NCBI RefSeq assembly: GCF_001414055.1
Contig: NZ_CP013002.1
Span: forward strand, 2,604,001-2,668,000
DNA: 64,000 nt
Direction: 5' to 3'
From: Caulobacter henricii
Lineage (GTDB): Bacteria > Pseudomonadota > Alphaproteobacteria > Caulobacterales > Caulobacteraceae
The notes under the pieces: model-generated
The model's database searches: none
Told to the model about the DNA's origin: nothing
Seen by the model: the letters and a program-made list of their open reading frames with translations, nothing else
Shown: one piece after another, positions 34,335 through 43,570 of the stretch
Position numbering within the stretch: position 1 is the first letter of the stretch
Layout of the letters: every line of letters begins with the position of its first letter
Program-made: the position numbers and the translations under genes

Positions 34335-37300
34335 TTGCACGGCGACGGGTTTTGTCCATTTTGCGTCCCCACTGAGGACCGCGTCGCCTTCGTCACCGCC
34401 TTTGCCAAGGGGATCTGGGACGCCTTTCCTGTGACCGAGGGCCATCTACTTGTCGTGCCCCATCGGCATGTTCCTACCTGGGGTGATCTACACTCTACTG
34501 AGCAGGCCGCGATGCTCGAAGGCATAAGCCGAGCCCGAGCCCTGTTGTCCGAGTTATTCAACCCAGATGGCTTCAATATAGGCTTTAATGAGGGGGAGGC
34601 GGCCGGGCAGACTATTCCGCACTTCCACGTTCACGTCATTCCGCGCCGAACTGGGGACATGCCGGATCCTCGAGGCGGCGTCCGGCACGTCATTCCACAG
34701 AAGGGCAACTACCTCGCCGAGCCGACCTCGCCGAAACCAGGGACTTCAGGCACGCCGCATAATCGTGCGCTAATCGCAGGAGGCGAGGATGCACTGATCC
34801 GGCATCTGCTACCGCACATCGACAAAGCCCGGGCCGTCGACCTGGCGGTCTCGTTTGTTCTCGAAAGCGGTGCCCGTCTGCTGCAGCCGCACCTTCAGGA
34901 AATGCTCAATAGATCGGGCCGCCTGCGGTTGGTCACCAGCGACTATCTCGATGTCACCGACCCTTCGGCCCTACGGCGCCTATTGGATCTGGAAGGAAAC
35001 GCAGAGCTAAAGGTCTTCGAGGCGACGACTGTCGGCTTCCATCCAAAGTCTTGGGTCTTCCACCTTGAAGACCAAACCGGCGTAGCCATCGTCGGCAGTT
35101 CAAACCTCTCCGAGACAGCACTCCGCACCGGCATTGAATGGAACTACCGAGTCTTATCGCCAGAGTCAGGTGAAGGCTGGCAGGACGTGCTCAACGGTTT
35201 TGATGCGCTGATCGAGCGGCCCGAGGTGCAAACGCTCAATCACGACTGGATTGACCGATACGAACTTCGTCGCGCTAAATCACCACCGCCGGCGGTTCGT
35301 CCTCTCGACTTGGCACCCGAGCCAGAAGCCCCGCCACCAACCCCGCACGCGATTCAGGTCGAAGCATTAGAGGCGCTTGAGGAAACCCGGTTCAAGGGCT
35401 TCACAGCCGGCCTTGTCGTGCTTGCCACGGGCTTGGGAAAAACATGGCTTAGTGCGTTCGACACAAACCGGCCGCAGTTCAAGCGCGTGCTTTTCGTCGC
35501 CCACCGAGAAGAGATCCTCACCCAAGCGATGGAGACCTACCGTCGTTGCCGGCCCAAAGCGCGCTTCGGCCGCTACTCTGGCGCTCAGAAGGATCTCGGT
35601 GCCGATGTTCTGTTCGCGTCCATCCAAACCCTGGGCAAGGCCGCACACCTACGGCAGTTCTCACCAGACGCCTTCGATTACATCGTGATCGATGAATTCC
35701 ACCACGCCGCGGCCCGAACCTATCGCGGGCTAATTGACTACTTCACACCCAAGTTTCTGCTGGGATTAACTGCAACGCCTGATCGTATGGACGGGGGCGA
35801 CCTCCTCGGCCTCTGCCAAGAAAACCTGGTTTACCGCTGCGACTTCCTCGAAGGGATCGAGCAGAAACTCCTGTCAGGGTTCCGCTACATGGGGGTTCCC
35901 GACGAGGTGAACTACGCCCAGATCCCCTGGCGAGGATCAGGGTTTGATGACGTTGCCCTTACACAGGCTTTAGCGACGCAGACTCGAGCGCAGAACGCGC
36001 TGGAGCAACACCGTTTGCACGGCGGCATCCGAACGCTCGGCTTCTGCTGCTCGCAGCGCCACGCAGACTTTATGGCGGACTTCTTCGAAAAGAACGGTCT
36101 ACGAGCCGTTTCTGTCCATTCTGGCGCAAGCTCCGCGCCCCGCGCCAGTTCGCTAGAGCGCCTCGAGGCGGGAGAGTTGGACGCGATCTTCTCGGTAGAC
36201 ATGTTCAACGAAGGCGTCGACGTCCCCAACATCGATACCGTTCTGATGCTTCGTCCCACCGAGTCGACGGTAATCTGGATGCAGCAGTTCGGCCGTGGCC
36301 TCCGACGCTCGGAAGGAGAGGAGCGGCTCAATGTCATCGACTACATCGGCAATCATCGCGTCTTCCTAACGAAGGCCCGTGCTCTACTGCACTGCTCGGA
36401 CGGCGATCGCGCTCTGGCACTCCGGCTGGAAGAAGTGCGGCGGGGCGAAATCAAATGGCCAGAAGGCTGCGAAGTCACTTACGATCTCAAGGCTCTCGAC
36501 CTGCTCGCTGCCTTGCTGAAAAGCTCGGCGCGAGGCGATGCGCTCGAGGCCTATTACCTAGATTTCCGTGAACGAACAGGCGAGCGCCCAAAGGCGCTGG
36601 ATATCTTCCATGCCGGCTTTAATCCTAGAACGACGGGGCACGGCGGCTGGCTTGGGTTTGTTGACCATCAAGGCGATCTGTCAGCCGCCGAGCAGCAGGT
36701 CGTAGAACGGTACAGAGGCTTTCTCGACGCTCTCAATACCACCCAGATGACTAGGTCCTATAAGATGCTGCTGATCCGAGCGATGCAGCGCGCCAGCGCT
36801 TTCCCCGGGTCTCTTGGGATCGACGAGCTCTCCGATGGAATCGCCCAGCTTGCTCAGCGCAATCCGAAGCTTCGCCGAGACATAAGCGCCAATCTCGCCA
36901 ACAAACTTGAGCTCCGGCGGATGATAGAGCAGGGCCCTATCGACGCCTGGGTGGAAGGTCGAGGGGCAAGCGGGCGGCGGTATTTCAGCTACGAGGATGG
37001 CATCTTCGCCACCTCCTTCGAATCGACCGGGGTCCAACGCCAGCGGCTCAATGACCTTGTCGAAGAGATCATCGATTGGCGCCTGGCGGACTATCTACGC
37101 GACGACGGTACCGAAGAAGAGATAGGCGTAGCGGACAATCCGGGGGAGCCATTCGCCGGGCCGGAGCTAGAAGTTGGCTCGGGGGCATTGCTCTGGCGCG
37201 AGTATATGCGCGAGGAGATACCGCCGCTTTTCGGCCTAACATTCAGTACTGGCTCATGGAACCAGGGCTTCGTTGTTCAGGGCAAGGATGTGTTCCTACT

Positions 37301-37631
37301 GGTCACCCTGAAGAAAGATGATCTACAGGCGGACCATCGCTACGAAGATCGCTTCATCGACGCCGCGCGCTTCCACTGGCAGAGCCAAAATCGCACGACG
37401 ATGGTGTCTACCCACGGGCAGATTATCAGCGGCGTACTACCTGGCTTCAAACTTCACCTCTTTGTTCGGATGGAAAAGAAGCGGGGCCTTAAGGCCTCGC
37501 CGTTTGTGTACTGTGGGGAAGTGCGGTTCGAGTCCTGGGAGAACGAGAAGCCGATATCTGTCACTTGGCGATTGCAGGAGACCGTACCACCTCGACTGCA
37601 TCGGACATTTGACATCCCCCTGACGACTTGA
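34335..37631 (+). CDS. HIT / PLD nuclease / SF2 helicase / DUF3427 fusion protein (putative defence)
   Basis: This 1098-residue protein joins four modules. Residues about 5-105 are a HIT hydrolase domain, with CPFC near the start and the histidine triad IPHFHVHVIPRR at 95-104. Residues about 150-300 are a PLD-type nuclease with FHPKSWVF (235-242) and VGSSNLSETAL (253-263). Residues about 335-720 are an SF2 helicase: Walker A ATGLGKT (364-370), DEFHHA (453-458), TATP (479-482), QQFGRGLRR (650-658). The last third carries a DUF3427-like domain. It starts at TTG 34335 with CGGAGGA 8 nt upstream. Base composition is lower in GC than its neighbours, with AT-rich codons, which points to transfer. 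Nuclease-helicase fusions of this kind are usually phage-defence effectors; the exact system name is unknown to me. Confidence 0.9.
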   Translation: MHGDGFCPFCVPTEDRVAFVTAFAKGIWDAFPVTEGHLLVVPHRHVPTWGDLHSTEQAAMLEGISRARALLSELFNPDGFNIGFNEGEAAGQTIPHFHVHVIPRRTGDMPDPRGGVRHVIPQKGNYLAEPTSPKPGTSGTPHNRALIAGGEDALIRHLLPHIDKARAVDLAVSFVLESGARLLQPHLQEMLNRSGRLRLVTSDYLDVTDPSALRRLLDLEGNAELKVFEATTVGFHPKSWVFHLEDQTGVAIVGSSNLSETALRTGIEWNYRVLSPESGEGWQDVLNGFDALIERPEVQTLNHDWIDRYELRRAKSPPPAVRPLDLAPEPEAPPPTPHAIQVEALEALEETRFKGFTAGLVVLATGLGKTWLSAFDTNRPQFKRVLFVAHREEILTQAMETYRRCRPKARFGRYSGAQKDLGADVLFASIQTLGKAAHLRQFSPDAFDYIVIDEFHHAAARTYRGLIDYFTPKFLLGLTATPDRMDGGDLLGLCQENLVYRCDFLEGIEQKLLSGFRYMGVPDEVNYAQIPWRGSGFDDVALTQALATQTRAQNALEQHRLHGGIRTLGFCCSQRHADFMADFFEKNGLRAVSVHSGASSAPRASSLERLEAGELDAIFSVDMFNEGVDVPNIDTVLMLRPTESTVIWMQQFGRGLRRSEGEERLNVIDYIGNHRVFLTKARALLHCSDGDRALALRLEEVRRGEIKWPEGCEVTYDLKALDLLAALLKSSARGDALEAYYLDFRERTGERPKALDIFHAGFNPRTTGHGGWLGFVDHQGDLSAAEQQVVERYRGFLDALNTTQMTRSYKMLLIRAMQRASAFPGSLGIDELSDGIAQLAQRNPKLRRDISANLANKLELRRMIEQGPIDAWVEGRGASGRRYFSYEDGIFATSFESTGVQRQRLNDLVEEIIDWRLADYLRDDGTEEEIGVADNPGEPFAGPELEVGSGALLWREYMREEIPPLFGLTFSTGSWNQGFVVQGKDVFLLVTLKKDDLQADHRYEDRFIDAARFHWQSQNRTTMVSTHGQIISGVLPGFKLHLFVRMEKKRGLKASPFVYCGEVRFESWENEKPISVTWRLQETVPPRLHRTFDIPLTT

Positions 37632-38215
37632 AGTCCAAGGTGCGGCAATGAAATTACCCCGTCAGTGCACATATATCGTCGACGCCTTTGAATCGGTGCC
37701 GTACGCAATGACCTAGTTGACCTCTTATCGAGCGTGGAACTCGACGAGCGCACCATAGCAACCGTCCCAATTGGTCACGGCCACCGTCGTTCTGACGTTC
37801 AACCCGCCGACGCCCTCGCACTCCGACCCCAAGGTCGGTGCGATCCATAAATCTGCTGGAGGCTGCAGCGTGCAGGGCGGATCAGGTCAGTCCACCGACC
37901 CCGGTCTGCGACCGGCCGCTTCGCGGCGACGCAAAGCGTCGCCCTTGAGTGACCTGAGCCGCCCTGCGATCGTCTCGCCGTGAGATGTAAGGAGGGCTCT
38001 GCCCCGAAGGGCGGCCGCTTCACTGAGCCATCCGGCGGGTCCGGATACGCAGGCGCTTGCGGGCACACACGCCGCCCTTCCCCGATCCCGGCCACACGCC
38101 CCGGCGCACGACCCTGCCACCGCCGCCCCTGGTGGACGGCCGCCGGGTCCAGGGACCGCCCTAGCGCCCACCGCCAAATCGCGGCACGACTGCCGGGAAC
38201 GGGAGGGGCGCGTCC
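37632..38215. other. Non-coding gap after the accessory gene
   Basis: About 580 bp without a convincing gene. Base composition changes from the AT-richer end of the helicase gene to normal high GC near 37.9 kb, which may mark the insertion edge. Small hairpins such as GGCCGCTTCGCGGC and GCGACGCAAAGCGTCGC are present. No tRNA, direct repeat or transposase remnant was found. Confidence 0.5.
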
Positions 38216-39832
38216 GTGGCGGTCGAGACCTATGACTATATCATCGTCGGGGCGGGGTCGGCCGGGTGCGTGCTGGCCAACCGGCTGTCGGCCGATCCGG
38301 GGCGGCGGGTGCTGGTGCTGGAGGCCGGGGGCCGCGACAACTGGATCTGGTTCCACATCCCGGTCGGCTATCTGTTCGCGATCGGCAATCCCCGCTCGGA
38401 CTGGATGTATCGCACCGAACCTGTGCCGGGCCTGGACGGCCGCAGCCTGAACTATCCGCGCGGCAAGGTGATCGGCGGGTCGTCGGCGATCAATGCCATG
38501 ATCTATATGCGCGGCCAGGCCGCCGACTATGACGGCTGGCGACAGCGGGGTCTGGCCGGCTGGGGGTGGGACGATGTCCTGCCGCTGTTCAAGGCCCAGG
38601 AAGACCATATTGCTCCGCCGTCGGAACATCACCAGTCGGGCGGCGAGTGGCGGGTGGAGCATCCGCGCATGCGCTGGCAGGTGCTGGACGCCTTTGCCCG
38701 GGCGGCGGCGCTGGAGGGCATTCCCGCCAGTCCGGATTTCAACGGCGGCGACAATAGCGGCTCGGGCTATTTCAACGTCAACCAGCGGGCGGGCCTCCGA
38801 TGGAGCGCGGCGCGGGGGTTTCTGAAGCCCGTGCTGGCCCGGCCCAATCTGGAACTGCGCACCGGGGCGCGGGCCAGCCGGGTGATCCTCGAGAACGGCC
38901 GGGCCGTGGGCGTAGCCTGGACCGAGGATGGGCAAGAGCGCGAGGCCAGGTGTCGCGGCGAGGTGGTGCTGACCGCCGGGGCGGTGAACAGCCCTCACCT
39001 GCTGGAGCTGTCAGGGATCGGTGACGGTGACCGGCTGGCGGCCCTCGGGCTGCCCGTGCATCGCCACCTGCCGGGGGTGGGCGAGAACCTGCAGGACCAT
39101 CTGCAGATCCGGCCGATCTATCGGGTCAGGGGCGTGGCGACCCTCAATGCCCACTATGCCTCGCTGTGGCGGCGGCCGCTGATGGCGCTGGAATATGCCC
39201 TGCTGCGGCGCGGGCCGATGACGATGGCCCCGTCGCACCTGGGGGCCTTTGCCCGGACCTCGGCGGACTATGCGACGCCCAATGTGCAGTTCCACGTCCA
39301 GCCCCTGTCGCTCGACCGGTTCGGCGAGCCGCTGCACACCTTCCCGGCCATCACCATCAGTGTCTGCAACCTGCGCCCCTCCAGCCGGGGCAGTATCCAT
39401 GCGGGTAGCCCGGATCCGGCCGCCGCGCCGCGGATCCAGCCCAACTATCTGGCGACGGCGGAGGATGAGCGGGTGGCCATCGACTCCCTGCGCCTGATCC
39501 GCCGCATCGTCGCCCGGCCGCCCCTGGCCTGTTATGGCCCCGACGAGATGAGCCCGGGTCTGGCGGTCGATGACGATGCCGGCCTGCTGGCGGCGGCACG
39601 GCAGCTGGGCACGACGATCTTCCACCCGGTGGGCACGGCGAAGATGGGTCTGGCAGACGATCCGGCGGCCGTGGTCGATGGCCGCCTGCGGGTGCTGGGA
39701 GTGGCGGGCCTGCGGGTCGCCGACGCCTCGGTCATGCCGGCCATCGTCTCGGGCAATACCAACTCCCCCACCCTGATGATCGCCGAAAAGGCGGCGCGGA
39801 TGATCCTGGAGGACGCGCGCCAGGCGGTATAG
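38216..39832 (+). CDS. GMC family oxidoreductase (choline dehydrogenase-like)
   Basis: The 538-residue flavoprotein starts at GTG 38216, preceded by GGGAGG. It shows the FAD motif YIIVGAGSAGCVLANRLS, the PRGKVIGGSSAINAMIYMRG signature, TAGAVNSPHLLELSGIG, and the C-terminal FHPVGTAKMG with the active-site His and NTNSPTLMIAEKAARMI. GMC enzymes oxidise alcohols such as choline or aryl and aliphatic alcohols; the substrate is not clear here. No partner aldehyde dehydrogenase is adjacent. It is cytoplasmic. Confidence 0.93.
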   Translation: MAVETYDYIIVGAGSAGCVLANRLSADPGRRVLVLEAGGRDNWIWFHIPVGYLFAIGNPRSDWMYRTEPVPGLDGRSLNYPRGKVIGGSSAINAMIYMRGQAADYDGWRQRGLAGWGWDDVLPLFKAQEDHIAPPSEHHQSGGEWRVEHPRMRWQVLDAFARAAALEGIPASPDFNGGDNSGSGYFNVNQRAGLRWSAARGFLKPVLARPNLELRTGARASRVILENGRAVGVAWTEDGQEREARCRGEVVLTAGAVNSPHLLELSGIGDGDRLAALGLPVHRHLPGVGENLQDHLQIRPIYRVRGVATLNAHYASLWRRPLMALEYALLRRGPMTMAPSHLGAFARTSADYATPNVQFHVQPLSLDRFGEPLHTFPAITISVCNLRPSSRGSIHAGSPDPAAAPRIQPNYLATAEDERVAIDSLRLIRRIVARPPLACYGPDEMSPGLAVDDDAGLLAAARQLGTTIFHPVGTAKMGLADDPAAVVDGRLRVLGVAGLRVADASVMPAIVSGNTNSPTLMIAEKAARMILEDARQAV

Positions 39833-39922
39833 GCGGTGGCCGTGCCCGAAAGGCGTGCCCCGCCCCGGCGTTTTTCCCGCCTGAGCAGAAAGTCCGGGCC
39901 CGCTTCGCCCAAACCGTGTTGA

Positions 39923-40783
39923 ATGACTCTGGTTAATGCGCGCAGCGGGAGACGGCGTCGGGTGGGCAGGTTGAGCGGGATGTTGCGGGCCTCGGCGGCG
40001 AGCCTGGCGATCATGGCAGTGCTCGGCGCGGATATCAGCCAAGCCGGCAGCGGTGATGACTGTCCGCCCAATCCCCAGCCCGGCAAGTGCTATGAAAAGG
40101 TCATGTCGCCGGCCCGCTACGAATCCTATGTCGAGCAGGTGATCGACCGCCCCAGCCGCACCGAGAGCCGGATCATCCCGGCCGTCTACCGTTATGAGGA
40201 GCGCCAGGAACTGGTGAGCCCGGCGCGGACCGAGCTGGTCACCGTGCCGGCCACCTGGCGGACCGTGACCGAGACCGTGGTGGTCCGGCCCGAATCGGAG
40301 CGGATCGAGACGGTTCCGGCCGTCTATGAGACCGTGACCGAACAGGTTCTGGTGCGCCCCGCCCGTACAGAGTGGAAGCGCGGCATGCTGCTGGACCGCC
40401 GTGAAACCGACCCCGGCCGCACCATGATGACCCCGACCGGCGAGGTCCTGTGCCTGGTCGAGGTGCCAGCGGAATATCGGCTGGAGTCCCGCCAGGTCAT
40501 GGTCCGCCCGGCCCGTCAGGTTCGGGTTCGCGAGCCGGCCGAGACCCGGACCGTGACCCGCCAGGTGATCGACCGCGACAGCCATGTGGAACGCCGCGAG
40601 ATCCCGGCCCAATACCGCACGGTATCGGTGCGGGTCCTGGTGAGCCCGTCACGGGTCGAGACCTATGACAGCCCGGTGGTCTATCGCACGGTGGTCAACC
40701 AGAGACTGGTCAGTCCGGCCCGCTTTGAATGGCGCGAGATCACCTGCGCCCCCGGCTCAACCCCGACCCGCCACGGCACCTGA
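39923..40783 (+). CDS. Exported protein with VxVxPAR tandem repeats
   Basis: The 286-residue product has a basic N-terminus and hydrophobic signal (ASAASLAIMAVLGADISQA), so it is periplasmic or surface-located. The mature part carries about nine copies of a degenerate 20-23-residue repeat with cores such as VMSPARYES, LVSPARTEL, VLVRPARTEW, VMVRPARQV and VLVSPSRVET, alternating with PAxYxTVT spacers. Two cysteines (CPPNPQPGKC) sit before the repeats and one at the end. Comparable repeats occur in OmpA-like surface proteins of other groups, but function is unknown. Confidence 0.82.
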   Translation: MTLVNARSGRRRRVGRLSGMLRASAASLAIMAVLGADISQAGSGDDCPPNPQPGKCYEKVMSPARYESYVEQVIDRPSRTESRIIPAVYRYEERQELVSPARTELVTVPATWRTVTETVVVRPESERIETVPAVYETVTEQVLVRPARTEWKRGMLLDRRETDPGRTMMTPTGEVLCLVEVPAEYRLESRQVMVRPARQVRVREPAETRTVTRQVIDRDSHVERREIPAQYRTVSVRVLVSPSRVETYDSPVVYRTVVNQRLVSPARFEWREITCAPGSTPTRHGT

Positions 40784-40992
40784 AGCGCTTTTGCGGTCCG
40801 CGAGACCGCCGGTTCGCGCCGGACCCTGCACGGGGTGAGAATAACTTCCCCCAGGGGTTGAAAACCACCACACCATCGACCAACGTTCGGTTAAGGTTAA
40901 TTCTCGTCTCCTCCGGCCCGGATTCCACGCGGGACCCGGGGCATGGGCGACAGAGTGCAAATGGGGTCGATGGGCTCATGAGGGGATCTGAA

Positions 40993-41415
40993 ATGAAGTT
41001 GAAACTTGCTGCTGGCCTGCTGGCCGTGCTGGGTGCCAGCGCCGTCGTCGGGTCGGCCAATGCCGCGGAAGACTATCGTCGTCCCGCGCCGCCGATGCCG
41101 CCGATGCCGTCGATCGACTGCCTGTGCACCCGCGCGGTGGTCTTCTATGGCCCGACCTCGTCCTATGGCGACATCCGCGTCTCGGCGCCGGGCGTCCGCG
41201 TCTATGGCGAGCCGGTGGTCGTGCCGTCGGGCCGCATCGATATCCAGGGCCCGCCGGTCTATGTCGACGCCCCGCCGATCCGCATCGCCGCGCCGCAGAT
41301 CTATCTGCATCGTCCGGAAGTGCATGTCCGTCCGTCGGCCGTCACGGTCGATGCCCCCGAGATCCACTTCACCGGTTGCGCCGACGGCGTGCGCTGCGAG
41401 CCTGTCCGCCCCTAA
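40993..41415 (+). CDS. Exported Val/Pro-rich hypothetical protein
   Basis: The 140-residue protein has a signal peptide (MKLKLAAGLLAVLGASAVVG) and a mature region of short beta-like Val/Pro units: VSAPGVRVYGEPVVVP, YVDAPPIRIAAPQIYL, VHVRPSAVTVDAPEIH. Cysteines CLC and a C-terminal pair (C..GVRC) could form disulfides. GAGGGG lies before the ATG, which is better placed than the ATG 15 bp earlier. It follows the repeat protein on the same strand, about 210 bp apart, and both may be envelope components. Confidence 0.78.
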   Translation: MKLKLAAGLLAVLGASAVVGSANAAEDYRRPAPPMPPMPSIDCLCTRAVVFYGPTSSYGDIRVSAPGVRVYGEPVVVPSGRIDIQGPPVYVDAPPIRIAAPQIYLHRPEVHVRPSAVTVDAPEIHFTGCADGVRCEPVRP

Positions 41416-41446
41416 GGGCTGCCGGGCTTACAGCCTCTGAAACTGG

Positions 41447-41476
41447 AAAAGGCGGGGTTCACACCCCGCCTTTTTT
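41447..41476 (+). terminator. Rho-independent terminator
   Basis: AAAAGGCGGGGT and ACCCCGCCTTTTTT form a perfect stem around a TCAC loop with a six-T run, 31 bp after the preceding stop. It separates this gene from the convergent minus-strand genes. Confidence 0.93.
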
Positions 41477-41508
41477 GTTGCCCGCCCTCGCCTGGATCAG
41501 GAGGGGGC

Positions 41509-42024
41509 TCAGGGTTTGCAGAAGTCGCGGGCCTCGCGGGCCAGGGCCATGTTGCCGCCGGCCAGGGCGGTCTTGACCGCCTCGTCGCAACGGGATTCGC
41601 TGAGCAGGGCCGTGACCTTGCCCCGCAGGGTCGCCGCCGCCTGGGCCGCCTCGCGCAGGATCTTCGCCTCGCGGCGGTCGCCTGGCAGGCACAGGGACAG
41701 CCAGGTCGCATCGGCGCAATTGGCGATCAGCCGGGCCTGCCGCGCCGCCAGGGCGCTGTCGGCCTTGTCGGCGGAAGGTCGGGTGTCTGGAGCGGCTGCC
41801 GGCGGCGTGGCGCTGGTGGTCTCGCCCGGTGTGGCACTGGTCGCCGCCGCATCGAGCGGACGGACGACGGTCACCGACGGGATCTGGTAGTGGCATACCC
41901 AGCCCTTGGAGGTCATCTCGCAGGACTGAAGGGCGGCCTGGGCCTCCTGCGGCGCAGGACCTTGCGCCAGGGCAAGCAAAAGCAGGTACATCGCCAACCT
42001 CACGCGCGGGGAGCCGCAGGCCAC
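41509..42024 (-). CDS. Exported hypothetical protein with Cys-rich ends
   Basis: The 171-residue product has a signal-like start (VRLAMYLLLLALAQGPAPQE) and six cysteines, in SCEMTSKGWVCHYQIP, ANCADATWLSLCLPG, SRCDEAV and RDFCKP, spaced for disulfides. A Thr/Ala/Pro-rich linker lies in the middle. It is probably periplasmic. I do not recognise the family. Confidence 0.75.
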   Translation of the reverse strand: MACGSPRVRLAMYLLLLALAQGPAPQEAQAALQSCEMTSKGWVCHYQIPSVTVVRPLDAAATSATPGETTSATPPAAAPDTRPSADKADSALAARQARLIANCADATWLSLCLPGDRREAKILREAAQAAATLRGKVTALLSESRCDEAVKTALAGGNMALAREARDFCKP

Positions 42025-42069
42025 GACCCTAGGATCAATGGCGCCGACAGCCTAGCCGTTTATCCGGTC

Positions 42070-42891
42070 TCACCCAAGATCCGGCGGATCGGCCGGCTCG
42101 CTGTGCGGCCGCAGCTTGTAGAAGCGCAGATCGCCGCCGAGATCATGCAGGCGGTAGAGGCAACAGACATCCGGCCGGCCGGCCAACAGCGCGTTTTCGG
42201 CCTCGCTGAGGGCCAGGGGCGTGGCGATGCCGCCGGTCGTGGTCTTGACCAGGATCAGCCGCTGCTGACCGGTCGGGGTGAAGCTGAGGATGTCGTGACC
42301 AGGCGGGTCATCAGGCCGCCGGGCCAGCCGGACCTGCTCGGCAAGATCGGCGCGGCCGTGCTGGCGCAGCCGGCGCTGTTCGAAGGCCAGGACGGCGCGG
42401 TGTCCGGCCTCGACCAGCGGGGCATTGGCCTGGTCGCGGCCGGCGGGATCATGGCGGGCGATCAGCTGTTCGGCCCGCGGGCTGGGCTGTCTTTGCTCGG
42501 CCACAAAGACCGGTGGCGGCCCTTCAGCCAGAGGCAGGGGCTCGCGTGACGAGAACAGCACGGCCGGACGTGAGGCCGCCAGGATCAGGCCTGGCCGCAG
42601 GGCCAGTTGCCGGTCGACGGCATCGACCACCGCGTCGGGCAGCTTCCAGCGCGGCGCAAAGTCCCGGACCACAGGCAGGCCGATCAGGGTCAGGACGGCT
42701 GAGATATGGCTCTGGCGAAAGGCGATTGACCCTCCGGCCCGACCGGTGACAAAGCGCAGGGCGCGCTGGTGGCTGGCGGCATTGACCGTCTGGCCGGCCA
42801 GTTGCTTGGCCAGCATGACGAAATAGTCGCCGGTCACGAGGTCCAGATCGGCCTCGCTCCAGTCTCCGGTCTTGGGGGCTGTTTCGCTCAC
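42070..42891 (-). CDS. DUF3883 domain protein
   Basis: The 273-residue protein ends in a DUF3883 domain: GHDILSFTPTGQQRLILVKT, TTGGIATPLALSEAENALLA, then PDVCCLYRLHD. In the wider family this domain resembles a restriction-nuclease-like fold and often lies beside helicases or DNA-modifying enzymes. The N-terminal half (SEADLDLVTGDYFVMLAKQL, HISAVLTLIGLPV) looks like the DUF3883-associated helical part. It is cytoplasmic. No partner defence gene is adjacent. Confidence 0.87.
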   Translation of the reverse strand: MSETAPKTGDWSEADLDLVTGDYFVMLAKQLAGQTVNAASHQRALRFVTGRAGGSIAFRQSHISAVLTLIGLPVVRDFAPRWKLPDAVVDAVDRQLALRPGLILAASRPAVLFSSREPLPLAEGPPPVFVAEQRQPSPRAEQLIARHDPAGRDQANAPLVEAGHRAVLAFEQRRLRQHGRADLAEQVRLARRPDDPPGHDILSFTPTGQQRLILVKTTTGGIATPLALSEAENALLAGRPDVCCLYRLHDLGGDLRFYKLRPHSEPADPPDLG

Positions 42892-42943
42892 GCCGCGACG
42901 ATGCCCCAGGCCGGGCCGCAGCGCTACCCGGTCACGACCCGGA

Positions 42944-43489
42944 TCATGGCAAGGGCCGGACAGGCGGCTTGGGGGCCTCGGCGATCGGCTCGTCCTCGGA
43001 CTTCAGACCCGCCGCCGACAGGGCCCGGGCGATGGAGGTGACCGGCTCGCCGCGCACGACCTGGAAACTCAGGGTCAGGGGCTCGGCCCGGTTGTCGGCC
43101 AGATTGGCAAAGCCCCCCGCGGCCGGATCGGCATTGAGGGCGACCTTGTAGGTGCGGTTCGACAGCACCCGGCATAGCAGCACAAAGGTCTTCTGATCGT
43201 TCAGCAGACGCGGGGTCTTGATGCAGTCCAGGGCCTCACCGCCGGGCACGGGCGCATAACTCCAGGCCCGCGGGTTCATCTTCTGGTCAAAGACCACCTT
43301 CAGGATCAGCACCCCCGGGGCCAGGGTCTGGCCCTCGGCCGGATAGGTGGCCACGACCTTGGGCGGCAGGGTCGGCGGCATCACGGTCACCGGCGAGACG
43401 GCCGTCGACTCCTCCCGCGTCTGGATCAGGCCCCCCCCCCCCGCAGCCAGGGCGACAACAAGGGACAGGGCGGGGGCGAAAAGGGTCAT
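42944..43489 (-). CDS. Exported Ig-like domain protein with a G12 tract
   Basis: The 181-residue protein starts at the ATG complementary to 43487-43489 and has an N-terminal hydrophobic segment (LFAPALSLVVALAAGGGG), probably a signal peptide. The mature region has an SbsA-type Ig-like fold: VVATYPAEGQTLAPGVLILK and VVFDQKMNPRAW. A run of 12 G on the coding strand (43431-43442) encodes the AAGGGG part directly after the signal. A one-base change there would break the frame, so the gene may be phase-variable, or the run length may be mis-sequenced. Confidence 0.75.
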   Translation of the reverse strand: MTLFAPALSLVVALAAGGGGLIQTREESTAVSPVTVMPPTLPPKVVATYPAEGQTLAPGVLILKVVFDQKMNPRAWSYAPVPGGEALDCIKTPRLLNDQKTFVLLCRVLSNRTYKVALNADPAAGGFANLADNRAEPLTLSFQVVRGEPVTSIARALSAAGLKSEDEPIAEAPKPPVRPLP

Positions 43490-43570
43490 GAGCCCAGCTT
43501 GACCGCCAAGCGCGGCCTTCTCAAGGCAAAGGCGCGCACGGGGCCCGCGCCCTGTGCTATAGGCGCGCTC

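Noticed and set aside
37654..38177. Small minus-strand open frames in the gap after the helicase
   Set aside because: They have no family or ribosome site, and the sequence composition is mixed.
39011..40612. Open frame of about 530 codons on the minus strand
   Set aside because: It spans two identified plus-strand genes (GMC oxidoreductase and the repeat protein) and looks like a GC-bias shadow.
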